17,526 nt of DNA from an uncultured Clostridia bacterium (GCA_946539105.1 CAMNHG010000020.1:1-17526), one strand, 5' to 3'; shown: positions 7,700 to 14,847, counted from the stretch's first letter. The notes: generated by a model from the sequence alone, not told the origin. Numbers and translations are program-made.

Positions 7700-8575
7700 T
7701 CAGTCTGTCGTAGGTTTTTCAATATCTCTGTGAGAAATCACGCTTTTGTAGCCGAGGCTCTGAAAATGCTCCTGAAGCTGTCTTGCGACAGTCACGCTGC
7801 GGTGCTTGCCGCCGGTACAGCCGACGCCTACAACAAGCTCGCTTTTGCCCTCCTTGTGGTAAAGCGGAACCGAGAAATCGAGCAAATCAAGAGTACGCTT
7901 AATAAACTGCTGGGTATCGTTACTGCACAGTACATAGTTGCGAACCGAGCTGTCAAGTCCGGTCAGCATTTTAAGCTCCGGAATATAAAACGGGTTCGGC
8001 AGGCAGCGCACATCAAGCACGATATCCGCCTCAAGCGGTATTCCGAACTTAAAGCCGAACGACATAAAAGTCAATGTCAGGCTTTTTGTAACGTCCTCCA
8101 TAAACAGGCTCATAACGCGCTCGCGGAGCTGTTTTTTTGACATATGTGTGGTGTTTATGTGATAATCGGCAGCGCGCTTTACGGGGGTCAGCAGAGCCTT
8201 TTCAAACTCAACAGCCTCGGTAACGGTGCCGTCGCGGAGACGCTGTGACAGCGGATGCTTACGGCGGGTCTCCTTATACCTCATAATAACAACGTCCGAG
8301 CGAGCGTCGATAAAGAGGATTTTTACATCGCTGTGCGACTTTTTGAAATCCTCAATCTGGCTGTTCATCTGCTCGTAATTGTCGTTTCCGCGTACATCCA
8401 CAACAACCGCCGCGCGCTTCATTGACTCGTTGCTCGAATTAAGACAAAGCGTGTAGAGCGTTGAAAGCAGTGAAGCCGGAATATTGTCCACGCAGTAATA
8501 GCCGATATCCTCAAGCACGTGGAGCGCGGAGGTTTTGCCTGCTCCCGAAAGACCTGAGATAATTATAAATTCCAT
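7700..8575 (-). CDS. rapZ: RapZ/YvcJ-family nucleotide-binding protein
   Basis: P-loop protein of the RapZ family. E. coli RapZ is an RNA-binding adaptor that controls glucosamine-6-phosphate synthase through small RNAs; Bacillus YvcJ hydrolyses GTP and influences competence. The 291 residues show Walker A GLSGAGKT at 8-15, CVDNIPASLL near 28-37, a Walker-B-like VVVDVRG near 57-63, and the C-terminal domain motif VGCTGGKHRSV. The ATG is preceded by AAGGAG. The gene lies between murB and whiA, the conserved position. The local link to cell-wall precursors (murB) agrees with a role in amino-sugar control, but the RNA-binding role should not be assumed in a Firmicute. Confidence 0.95.
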   Translation of the reverse strand: MEFIIISGLSGAGKTSALHVLEDIGYYCVDNIPASLLSTLYTLCLNSSNESMKRAAVVVDVRGNDNYEQMNSQIEDFKKSHSDVKILFIDARSDVVIMRYKETRRKHPLSQRLRDGTVTEAVEFEKALLTPVKRAADYHINTTHMSKKQLRERVMSLFMEDVTKSLTLTFMSFGFKFGIPLEADIVLDVRCLPNPFYIPELKMLTGLDSSVRNYVLCSNDTQQFIKRTLDLLDFSVPLYHKEGKSELVVGVGCTGGKHRSVTVARQLQEHFQSLGYKSVISHRDIEKPTTD

Positions 8576-8600
8576 ATATTCTCCTTAAGGCAATTAGATA

Positions 8601-8619
8601 AATTCTTTTACAGAATTAT
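8601..8619 (+). repeat. Dispersed palindrome, copy A (murB stop)
   Basis: AATTCTTTTACAGAATTAT: arms AATTCT/AGAATT around TTTAC. All 19 bases are shared with the copy at 12150-12168. It covers the murB stop codon and the adjoining gap before rapZ. Confidence 0.6.
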
Positions 8620-9513
8620 AAGTTCACATTCGAGGTTATAGCCTGTTTCGTCATAAACCTTTGTCTGAACCTCGCGGATTAATGACTTAACGTCGTTTGC
8701 GGTGGCGTTTGATTTGTTGATGATAAAGCCCGCGTGCTTTTCGCTTACCTGAGCTCCGCCGTGGCACTTGCCCTTAAGTCCGCACTGCTCAATCAGCGCG
8801 CCGGCGTAAGCTCCCTCGGGGCGTTTGAACACGCTGCCCGCGCTCGGAAATTCAAGCGGCTGTTTACTGCTGCGGCGGTTCATAAAGTCATCCATCTTGG
8901 CGCGGATATGCTCTGGATCCGCCTTTTTCAGCTTAAGCGTAACGCCTGTGATTATGCACTTGTTCGAGCGGTAAACGCTTGTGCGGTAGCCCATCTGCAA
9001 GTCGTCCTTTTCGCACCTTCCGATTCCGCCGTCGGGCGTGAGGTGCGATACGGAATGAACGACATTTTTCATCTCGCCGTCATACGCGCCCGCGTTCATA
9101 AACACCGCTCCGCCTACCGTGCCGGGGATTCCCCATGCAAATTCAAGACCGCTGAGTCCGCTGTTAAGCGCGAACTTGCACAGTGACGCCAGTGACGCGC
9201 CTGCTCCACAGTAGATTGTGGTGTCGTCAATCAGCGACATCTTGCGAAATTCTCCGTCGAGTCTGATTACAACACCGCGGTAGCCGTCGTCGCTGATAAG
9301 CACGTTACTGCCGTTGCCCAGAATAATGTAATCTATATCAGACTCAACACACTCCTTAATTATAGTTGCGAGAGTGCTTAAATCATCTGCTTTTACGTAT
9401 GTATCGGCATTTCCGCCGATTTTGAATGATGTGTGCCTGTTCATCGGCTCATTTCTGCGCGCGTCGCAGTTGAGCACTTGAGCAAGGTTATATATAATCT
9501 CTGTTCTGTCCAT
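8608..9513 (-). CDS. murB: UDP-N-acetylenolpyruvoylglucosamine reductase
   Basis: Cytosolic FAD enzyme that reduces UDP-GlcNAc-enolpyruvate with NADPH to UDP-MurNAc, the second committed step of peptidoglycan synthesis. The 301 residues are typical of the shorter (type II) Firmicute MurB. FAD-binding segments HTSFKIGGNAD (27-37), GNGSN (66-70) and WGIPGTVGGAVFMNAGA (127-143) are clear. Catalytic candidates are R177 in GYRTS, S227 in AGSVFKRP (the proton donor in characterised enzymes) and E297 near the C-terminus. The ATG has AGGAG six bases before it and lies 12 bases after the hprK stop. The hprK-murB-rapZ-whiA order is conserved in Clostridia. The stop codon lies inside a palindromic repeat copy (8601-8619). 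Confidence 0.97.
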   Translation of the reverse strand: MDRTEIIYNLAQVLNCDARRNEPMNRHTSFKIGGNADTYVKADDLSTLATIIKECVESDIDYIILGNGSNVLISDDGYRGVVIRLDGEFRKMSLIDDTTIYCGAGASLASLCKFALNSGLSGLEFAWGIPGTVGGAVFMNAGAYDGEMKNVVHSVSHLTPDGGIGRCEKDDLQMGYRTSVYRSNKCIITGVTLKLKKADPEHIRAKMDDFMNRRSSKQPLEFPSAGSVFKRPEGAYAGALIEQCGLKGKCHGGAQVSEKHAGFIINKSNATANDVKSLIREVQTKVYDETGYNLECELIIL

Positions 9514-9525
9514 AATCTCTCCTAA

Positions 9526-10494
9526 TTACTCCCACTTGCCTACAATGGTCTTTTCCTGAGCCTCAGGCATAGCGGATAAGTCCATACCGAGACTTACAAG
9601 CAAATCCTTTGCGGCATTGTAGCCCATCTTCTTTTGACGGTTGTTCATAGCGGCAACCTCAATGATAACCGCTAAGTTACGTCCGGGCTTAACCGGGATT
9701 GTAAGCGCGGGTACCTCTACCCCCAAAATATCCATATACTGGTTTTCAAGTCCCATTCTGTCGTAAACCTTTGTGTTGTCCCACAGCTCAAGGTTAACTA
9801 CCATATCAATTTTTTCGCTCATCTTAACCGCACCCATACCGAAAAGCTGGCGCGCGTTGATAATTCCGATACCCCTTAGCTCAATAAAGTGGCGGATATT
9901 CTGCGGCGAGCGGCCTATAAGCGTGCTGACGTTTGTTCTTAGAATTTCTACCGCGTCATCCGCAACAAGACGGTGACCGCGCTTGATAAGCTCGATTGCG
10001 GTCTCGCTTTTACCTACGCCGCTGTCGCCGGTTAAAAGACAACCTTCGCCGTACACTTCAACAAGTACACCGTGGCGTGTGATTCTCGGGGCAAGCTCGC
10101 GGTTAAGATACTGTACAAGGCGAGCGGTCAAGTCCGATGTGTTTTCATCCGTGGCAAAGATGGAGACCTTGTGGAGCTTCGCGCTCTCCAAGATTACATT
10201 GGACGGTTCAATCTCGCGGCAGATGATTACCGCGGGCGGACCGAAGCTGAAGATGGATTCGATTACCATTCTCTGTGCTTCGGAGCCGAAGCGTCCGAGG
10301 TAGGCAAACTCCGTATTGCCCAGCACCTGAATGCGCTTGTTGTCAAAAAACTCAAAGTAACCGGTCAGCTCAAGACCGGGACGGTTAATCTCTACGGTAG
10401 AAATTTTGGTTTCCTCGTAGTTTTCCGCAACATAAACCTTTTCAAGACCGAGTTTATCGACTATTTGCGATAACGGTACTGAAAATTCAGACAT
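9526..10494 (-). CDS. hprK: HPr kinase/phosphorylase
   Basis: Bifunctional enzyme that phosphorylates and dephosphorylates HPr on Ser46. It links glycolytic intermediates to CcpA-dependent catabolite repression and PTS activity in Firmicutes. The 322 residues match the family length. An N-terminal domain (about 1-130) is followed by the catalytic core with His141, Walker A GDSGVGKS at 156-163, VADDAVEI at 177-184, and the HprK signature ELRGIGIINA at 205-214. The ATG follows a purine-rich AAAGGCGG site. It is the first gene of the eleven-gene run, with a TATAAT-like promoter about 50 bases upstream, so catabolite control would be coexpressed with cell-wall and isoprenoid genes. HPr itself is not encoded here. 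Confidence 0.98.
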   Translation of the reverse strand: MSEFSVPLSQIVDKLGLEKVYVAENYEETKISTVEINRPGLELTGYFEFFDNKRIQVLGNTEFAYLGRFGSEAQRMVIESIFSFGPPAVIICREIEPSNVILESAKLHKVSIFATDENTSDLTARLVQYLNRELAPRITRHGVLVEVYGEGCLLTGDSGVGKSETAIELIKRGHRLVADDAVEILRTNVSTLIGRSPQNIRHFIELRGIGIINARQLFGMGAVKMSEKIDMVVNLELWDNTKVYDRMGLENQYMDILGVEVPALTIPVKPGRNLAVIIEVAAMNNRQKKMGYNAAKDLLVSLGMDLSAMPEAQEKTIVGKWE

Positions 10495-10543
10495 AAAGCC
10501 ACCGCCTTTACAAAATTAGTTAAATACACTATAGGTAGCTTAT

Positions 10544-10572
10544 ATTATACTACAAATTCGGCTTAAAATAAA
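10544..10572 (-). promoter_or_regulatory. Candidate sigma-A promoter of the hprK-recN run
   Basis: On the minus strand a perfect TATAAT is at 10549-10544. With a 17-base spacer the -35 position (10572-10567) reads TTTATT, only a partial match to TTGACA. It lies in the 106-base gap between gerC and hprK, the last gap of useful size before ten closely packed genes. The -10 is convincing and the -35 is weak. Confidence 0.5.
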
Positions 10573-10575
10573 GCC
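10560..10575 (-). terminator. Weak hairpin after gerC
   Basis: GGCTT-TATTTT-AAGCC gives a five-base-pair stem 25 bases after the gerC stop, but no U-run follows (GAATTTG). It overlaps the -35 position of the candidate hprK promoter. It may be a weak terminator, a regulatory hairpin or chance. Transcription from the ger operon into hprK is not clearly blocked. Confidence 0.2.
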
Positions 10576-10600
10576 TTTAATGAATTATTTTGCAATTATT

Positions 10601-11188
10601 TTAAGATTTTATAACTTTCTTACCGCTGATTTTAAGCTCGCCGTCAAAGCTCAGCGTTCCGACCCGAAATTCGTTTGTCTTTTCGGATTCAAAATGATTG
10701 AAAACGCTTAGATAATTTATGCTTACGTCAGGATTATTTTTCTTTAACAGAATTAACTGTTCCTCTATTAAATCCTGCTCTCGCGTACTCTCACTAAATT
10801 TATCTATTGTTTTACTGTCGCAGAGCGCGACAAACGCGGAAGGAGAAAATGACGGCTGAGTGGATATATATTCAATATCCGTTTTGAGTACTCTGTCAAT
10901 TAAGTGCTCCTCTATCATCAAAAGCTCCAGCTTTGACAGCGAAATGTTCGGGATATACTGATTTTGGGCAAGCTCGCACGCCTGTTCAAAGGAACCTGCG
11001 GGAATTTCTGTTTTTAACGGCGTATCTGCGCTTGAAAGAATATAAAAGGTGTAAAGCGTTTGACCGTTCCTTTCGGAAATGGTTACGTTTTCGATTATCT
11101 GTGCGGTTTCAATTTTCCGTGAGCTCTGACAGCCCGAAAGCATTACCGCACTAAGACATATTAATACTATGCAAAGTCTTGCGCGCAC
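10601..11188 (-). CDS. gerC: Short GerC-type germinant receptor lipoprotein
   Basis: Probable C subunit of a GerA-type spore germinant receptor, anchored in the spore inner membrane. The start chosen is GTG 11188, because GGGAGGAAG stands seven bases upstream; an ATG at 11212 would place that site inside the gene. The 195 residues begin with a lipoprotein signal ending in the lipobox LSGC (Cys20). The rest resembles the N-terminal Ger(x)C domain (a SLSKLELLMIEEHLID segment, then SPSAFVALCDS). Usual GerC proteins are about 350-400 residues, so the C-terminal domains are missing, and no remnant is visible in the 106 bases downstream. It overlaps gerB by 38 bases. Assignment rests on context, lipobox and weak similarity. 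Confidence 0.72.
   Translation of the reverse strand: MRARLCIVLICLSAVMLSGCQSSRKIETAQIIENVTISERNGQTLYTFYILSSADTPLKTEIPAGSFEQACELAQNQYIPNISLSKLELLMIEEHLIDRVLKTDIEYISTQPSFSPSAFVALCDSKTIDKFSESTREQDLIEEQLILLKKNNPDVSINYLSVFNHFESEKTNEFRVGTLSFDGELKISGKKVIKS
10740..10755 (+). repeat. Dispersed palindrome, copy D (in gerC)
   Basis: TTCTTTAACAGAATTA differs at one base from the 16-base core. It lies inside gerC in yet another reading frame. Confidence 0.5.
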
Positions 11189-12233
11189 TTGACTTCCTCC
11201 CTGCAAAAACATACATCATCGGTATCACCGCGGCGGTGATTACGGTGAAAACCGCGAAGATATAATTATTCGTGAATATTTCTTTTACAGAATTAAGATA
11301 ACTTCCGCACATATGCGCGGCAAATAATATAACCGCAAAAATTATAACGTACTTAATATCCGATTCCTTGCCCGCGCTCTTTGTTACGGCGCAAAGGACT
11401 AACGAGATTATCATAAATACCGACATCGTGGCGAGTGCGAGGTACAGGCTTTCGATTCCTCCGAAAAAACCGATTCTCGCGGCGCGCGCCAGGATAAAGG
11501 TTTGGTACTCCTGCTTTGAGGCGTAATCGCCGAGCGAAAACCAAATGAAGAACATAATCAGCCCGTACTTTAAGCCCGTCACTATCAGCGCGAACAAGGG
11601 CTGTCTGAGCTTAAAATTCTTCGTTTTTCCCGACAGGCAGGCAAAGAGCGTAACGATAAAGGCAGGAATTATAAAATACACGGTGTTTTTGATAAAATCG
11701 TTCACACTTCCTGTTACCTCAAATCCATACAGCTCAAAGTCAAGGGTACCTATGCTGCCGCCGAACATAAGAAGATTGGTAATCAGCGCGAATACGAACA
11801 GGAAAATCCCAAAGCGCGTGATTACGTTAACGCCCTTAAGCGCGGCATAAACACAGGCGGAGAGCAGTATAAGCGCGATTAGGCAAGGCGTTACGTCCGA
11901 ATAATACTTTTTGCTGAACATATCGGTGTACGGCAGTAAAAAGAACTCCGCGGCGTAGACAAAATAGAGCGAATAAAGCACCGCTAACGGGATTTTCAGC
12001 TTCGGAGTTACGGTGCGCGCTACGGTCAGAAAATCGAGATTAGTGCGCATTTTTATGATTACCGACGGAATAAACAGCACAAAGCAAATTGCCAGTCCGA
12101 ACAGCATACAAAGAATATCAAAAACAAATGATGATTTTTCCGATATATCATAATTCTGTAAAAGAATTACCGAACATGCACAAAGCATTAAAGTGAGCAG
12201 CAGACGCTTCGAGGAAAATCTAACCTTGCTCAC
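11151..12233 (-). CDS. gerB: GerB-type spore germination permease
   Basis: Integral membrane B subunit of a GerA-type receptor, from the spore germination branch of the APC transporter superfamily, thought to bind the germinant. The 360 residues contain about ten hydrophobic segments (near 10-24, 38-60, 81-101, 113-133, 141-160, 185-204, 215-236, 260-283, 292-311 and 325-345), the expected number. The stretch RIGFFGGIESLYLALATMSV matches the conserved family region. It starts at GTG 12233 with GGAGGT seven bases upstream, three bases after the gerA stop, so translation is probably coupled. Germinant specificity cannot be read from the sequence. Confidence 0.9.
   Translation of the reverse strand: MSKVRFSSKRLLLTLMLCACSVILLQNYDISEKSSFVFDILCMLFGLAICFVLFIPSVIIKMRTNLDFLTVARTVTPKLKIPLAVLYSLYFVYAAEFFLLPYTDMFSKKYYSDVTPCLIALILLSACVYAALKGVNVITRFGIFLFVFALITNLLMFGGSIGTLDFELYGFEVTGSVNDFIKNTVYFIIPAFIVTLFACLSGKTKNFKLRQPLFALIVTGLKYGLIMFFIWFSLGDYASKQEYQTFILARAARIGFFGGIESLYLALATMSVFMIISLVLCAVTKSAGKESDIKYVIIFAVILFAAHMCGSYLNSVKEIFTNNYIFAVFTVITAAVIPMMYVFAGRKSSARKTLHSINMS
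11280..11295 (+). repeat. Dispersed palindrome, copy B (in gerB)
   Basis: TTCTTTTACAGAATTA, 16 bases identical to the copies at 8601 and 12150. It lies inside gerB. Confidence 0.6.
12150..12168 (-). repeat. Dispersed palindrome, copy C (in gerB)
   Basis: On the minus strand it reads AATTCTTTTACAGAATTAT, identical over 19 bases to copy A. It lies inside the 5' part of gerB and, unlike the other coding copies, encodes part of LLQNY. Confidence 0.6.
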
Positions 12234-12236
12234 TCG

Positions 12237-13688
12237 CTACACCTCCGTTTCCTTAAACCGCTGAACCTTAATGATGTGCTTTGACAGGCTTTTCCAGTCT
12301 GCGCGGACAAAAACATCGCGCATTGTCCTGAGTGAAAACGGCGCGAGCGACGACATATAAGGCACGCCGAGAGAGGTTTTTGAGCACATACTGATTATCA
12401 TTACGGCGGTGGCTATGACTATTCCCCACAGTCCGCAAAGTCCGCCGATTATTATAAAAATAAACCTGAGCATCGTGACGGGCGGATAAAGCGGCGAGGT
12501 GACGTAACTGCAAATTGCCGCCGTCGCAACTACCATAAGCGTTGACGAACTGATTATACCGGCGTTAACCGCGCTTTCTCCGATTACGAGTGCGCCGACA
12601 ATGCCCACGGCGTGGCCGAGGGATTTAGGGATTCTCAGCCCTGCCTCCTTCATAATCTCATAAACAAAGGTGATTGCGAGAGTTTCGAGCGTGACGGGCA
12701 ACGGCGTTTGCGCAAGCGATTCCGAGGTTTTTATCAAAATCCCGGTCGGAAAATACTCGGGGTGGAACTGCGCCAGCGCGACATACAGTCCCGGCAAAAA
12801 CAGCGCGGTAAAAAAAGAAAGGTATTTTGTAAGGCGGATAAACGCCGCGTAATAGGTGCGGTTTGAGTAATCGTCAACGCCCTGAAATTCCTCGACAAAC
12901 AGCCTCGGCACTATAAGCACGGCAGGCGTGCCGTCAACTATAACCGCGATTCTGCCCTCGGTCAGCTTTCCGCAGACCGTGTCGGGACGTTCGGAAATGC
13001 CAACACCTGAGAAAAGCCTGCTCGACCTTTCGTCCTCTAAATATTCCGACAGGTATCCCGAAGCCAAAACAGAATCCAGATTGCAGGAGTTAAGCCGTTT
13101 TTTCAGCTTACCGAGCAGTTTTGGCGACACCCTGCTTTTAAGATAGCAGAGCATAAGCTGAGTTTTTGACTCTCTTCCTACGGTCATTTGCTCAAAGACC
13201 AAATCGGGATTTTTCATACGCCTGCGGATAAGCGACATATTTACCCTAAGCGGCTCGGAAAAGCCTTCTCTTGATCCCCTCTGAACCACCTCGCTTTCGG
13301 GTTCGTTAACTCCGCGGAAGGAATATCCCTGAACGCCGACTGCAAACATCTGCTGTGCTCCGTCAACGATTATTACGGCAAAGCCCGAGGTGATAAAGCT
13401 GATAATTTCTTTCTTGGTGTAGATTACAACCACGTCGGACGAAGCCATTACAGAACTGAGAATTTTATCAGCTGCCTCCTGCCCCTTCATTGACTTAAAA
13501 TCGTACGGCAAAAGCGGATTTATCACCGACTGAGACAGCTGTTCCTTGTCGCACAGCCCCTCTATTGTGACGATTGCCGCCTTTATCTGCCGCTCCGATT
13601 TTAATGTTAAGTTGCGGATTGTAAGGTCGGCAGAATCTGAAAAATCTGCTTTCAAATCCGATAATATTTCTGATAAAGAATTATTCAT
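12237..13688 (-). CDS. gerA: GerA-family spore germination protein (A subunit)
   Basis: A subunit of the nutrient germinant receptor in the spore inner membrane. The start chosen is ATG 13688 (MNNSLSEILSDLK, 483 residues), with GGAG six bases upstream; a longer in-frame reading has no such site. A hydrophilic N-terminal half carries the conserved QRGSREGFSEPLRVN near 136-150 and SERPDTVCGKLTEGRIAV near 232-249. The membrane half has segments near 290-306, 365-380, 383-395 and 406-435, and includes FHPEYFPTGIL and GIVGALVIGESAV. All match the PF03323 pattern. It heads gerA-gerB-gerC and implies the organism forms spores. A copy of the TTCT-N5-AGAA palindrome lies in its first codons (13668-13681). 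Confidence 0.95.
   Translation of the reverse strand: MNNSLSEILSDLKADFSDSADLTIRNLTLKSERQIKAAIVTIEGLCDKEQLSQSVINPLLPYDFKSMKGQEAADKILSSVMASSDVVVIYTKKEIISFITSGFAVIIVDGAQQMFAVGVQGYSFRGVNEPESEVVQRGSREGFSEPLRVNMSLIRRRMKNPDLVFEQMTVGRESKTQLMLCYLKSRVSPKLLGKLKKRLNSCNLDSVLASGYLSEYLEDERSSRLFSGVGISERPDTVCGKLTEGRIAVIVDGTPAVLIVPRLFVEEFQGVDDYSNRTYYAAFIRLTKYLSFFTALFLPGLYVALAQFHPEYFPTGILIKTSESLAQTPLPVTLETLAITFVYEIMKEAGLRIPKSLGHAVGIVGALVIGESAVNAGIISSSTLMVVATAAICSYVTSPLYPPVTMLRFIFIIIGGLCGLWGIVIATAVMIISMCSKTSLGVPYMSSLAPFSLRTMRDVFVRADWKSLSKHIIKVQRFKETEV
13668..13681 (-). repeat. Dispersed palindrome, copy F (gerA 5' end)
   Basis: On the plus strand TTCTGATAAAGAAT, the exact inverse of copy E. It lies in codons 3-7 of gerA, with its centre 74 bases from the centre of copy E. 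Confidence 0.55.
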
Positions 13689-13795
13689 ACATTTCTCCAA
13701 AAACAGTTGATACGAATATGATTTGCAAAACATGTTTTTTTATTCTTTATCAGAATATAAATCAGCTTGCGGACAAAACTAAAACAGGTGATAAA
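13689..13795. promoter_or_regulatory. Divergent promoter region between gerA and the DUF421 gene
   Basis: This 107-base, AT-rich gap must hold start signals for both directions. The plus-strand gene has a clear AGGTGAT ribosome binding site just before 13796, and gerA has GGAG on the minus strand. I see no convincing sigma-A -35/-10 pair in either direction. A forespore sigma factor would be expected for gerA, but I could not fit a sigma-G promoter with correct spacing. A 14-base inverted repeat (13668-13681 and 13742-13755) brackets the gerA start. Confidence 0.45.
13742..13756 (+). repeat. Dispersed palindrome, copy E (gerA/DUF421 gap)
   Basis: ATTCTTTATCAGAAT: arms ATTCT/AGAAT around TTATC. 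It lies in the divergent intergenic region and matches copy F in inverted orientation over 14 bases. Confidence 0.55.
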
Positions 13796-14470
13796 ATGCT
13801 GATTTCAATTTTAAGAACTCTTATTCTCTACTTTTTCATAATGCTCGCAATCCGCCTGATGGGCAAACGGCAAATAAGCGATATGCAGCCGAGCGAGCTT
13901 GTTGTGACGATGGTGATTTCCGACATCGCCTCACTGCCGATGCAGAACACCTCTCAGCCGCTGTTGAGCGGAATTATCCCGGTGCTGATTTTGGTTTCGC
14001 TCGAAATTGCGACGAGCGTTGTGATGATGAAAAGCCGTAAATTTCGCAAGCTGATTTGCGGCAGTCCGGTTGTTATTATCAAGGACGGACAGCTTTTGCA
14101 GTCTGAAATGAAGCGGTTAAGACTCACCACAGAGGATTTGTTTGCCCAGCTCAGACAGCAGGATATTTTTTCAATAGAGGACGTACAGTACTGCATTGTC
14201 GAGACAAACGGCACAGTCAGCGTGCTCGAAAAACCTCAAAAGCGAACACCAAACCTTGAACAGCTCGGGCTTGAAGTCCCTGACAACGGAATTGAGGCGG
14301 TTGTAATCAGCGACGGAGAATTGGTTGAAACTGCCCTCGCGCTCTGCGGACAAAACAAAACCGGGATTGATAATATTCTAAAAAAGAATAATAAGTCAAT
14401 CCCGGATATATTTATTATGACCATTGACAGCCTTGGCAACTACAAGCTGATAGAAAAGGAGAAGGTATGA
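13796..14470 (+). CDS. DUF421 / YetF-family membrane protein
   Basis: Membrane protein of the DUF421 family. It starts at ATG 13796, with AGGTGAT directly upstream, giving 224 residues. Three hydrophobic segments come first (about 2-19, 36-51 and 59-79), with the family motif RLMGKRQISDMQPSELVVTM in between. A cytosolic domain follows, with SPVVIIKDGQLL and LRLTTEDLFAQLRQQDIFSI. Related Bacillus proteins (YetF, YdfS, and 2Duf of the spoVA2mob element) affect spore resistance and germination, which fits its divergent position beside gerA, but the molecular activity is not known. Its stop overlaps the next ATG (ATGA). The family call is firm; a spore role is inference. Confidence 0.88.
   Translation: MLISILRTLILYFFIMLAIRLMGKRQISDMQPSELVVTMVISDIASLPMQNTSQPLLSGIIPVLILVSLEIATSVVMMKSRKFRKLICGSPVVIIKDGQLLQSEMKRLRLTTEDLFAQLRQQDIFSIEDVQYCIVETNGTVSVLEKPQKRTPNLEQLGLEVPDNGIEAVVISDGELVETALALCGQNKTGIDNILKKNNKSIPDIFIMTIDSLGNYKLIEKEKV
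14375..14389 (-). repeat. Dispersed palindrome, copy H (in DUF421 gene)
   Basis: On the minus strand ATTCTTTTTTAGAAT, arms ATTCT/AGAAT around TTTTT. It lies inside the 3' part of the DUF421 gene. The spacer is low in complexity, so this copy is weaker. Confidence 0.4.
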
Positions 14471-14847
14471 AGCGGATAATAATATCGGTAATTATATTTT
14501 TACTCTGCACGGCAGGTGCTTTTGCCGAGGTTCTCTGCATAGGCGGCAGCGTTGACAATTATCTGGCTCAAATAAAAAGCATTGATGTATATATTGATAA
14601 AAATGATTTTAATACCGCCGCCGAACAAAGCACAGCTCTTGAAGCTCGATGGAATAAAACGCTGAGAGCGGTGGACGCGGTGCTTATTCACGACTATGTT
14701 GACCAAATCACCATTTCTCTGGCGCAGATGAAGTCCTATGCGCAGAGCGGCAATAAGGATATGTATAACGCAAGCAGCGAGACGGCAAAAAAATCGCTTG
14801 AATCCGTCAGGGACAGCGAATATTTATTCTTGGAAAATATTTTGTAA
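14467..14847 (+). CDS. DUF4363-type small membrane-anchored or exported protein
   Basis: 126 residues with an N-terminal hydrophobic segment (about 4-20, ending in AGAFA), either a signal peptide or a single anchor. A mostly helical, charged extracytoplasmic part follows. The layout and its place directly after a DUF421 gene fit DUF4363, a family of unknown function in Clostridia and Bacilli. The ATG overlaps the preceding stop by four bases (ATGA) and is preceded by GGAGAAGG, so the two are made together and probably act together. It has no catalytic motif I recognise. It could be an extracellular partner or chaperone of the DUF421 membrane protein, but that is a guess. Confidence 0.7.
   Translation: MKRIIISVIIFLLCTAGAFAEVLCIGGSVDNYLAQIKSIDVYIDKNDFNTAAEQSTALEARWNKTLRAVDAVLIHDYVDQITISLAQMKSYAQSGNKDMYNASSETAKKSLESVRDSEYLFLENIL

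Noticed and set aside
7511..8140. A 209-codon open frame on the plus strand opposite whiA and rapZ
   Set aside because: It runs antisense across two well-identified genes and their junction, has no ribosome binding site and no recognisable motif. It follows from the codon bias of the real genes.
13700..13730. Possible sigma-G promoter for gerA on the minus strand (GAATA and CATATTC)
   Set aside because: The spacing between the elements is 20 bases; forespore promoters use about 16-18. The elements are short and AT-rich, so chance is likely.
13689..13733. A 15-residue longer start for gerA, and a 26-residue longer start for the DUF421 gene from 13718
   Set aside because: These alternative starts would overlap each other, lack ribosome binding sites, and add sequence unlike the families; the downstream ATGs have GGAG and AGGTGAT respectively.
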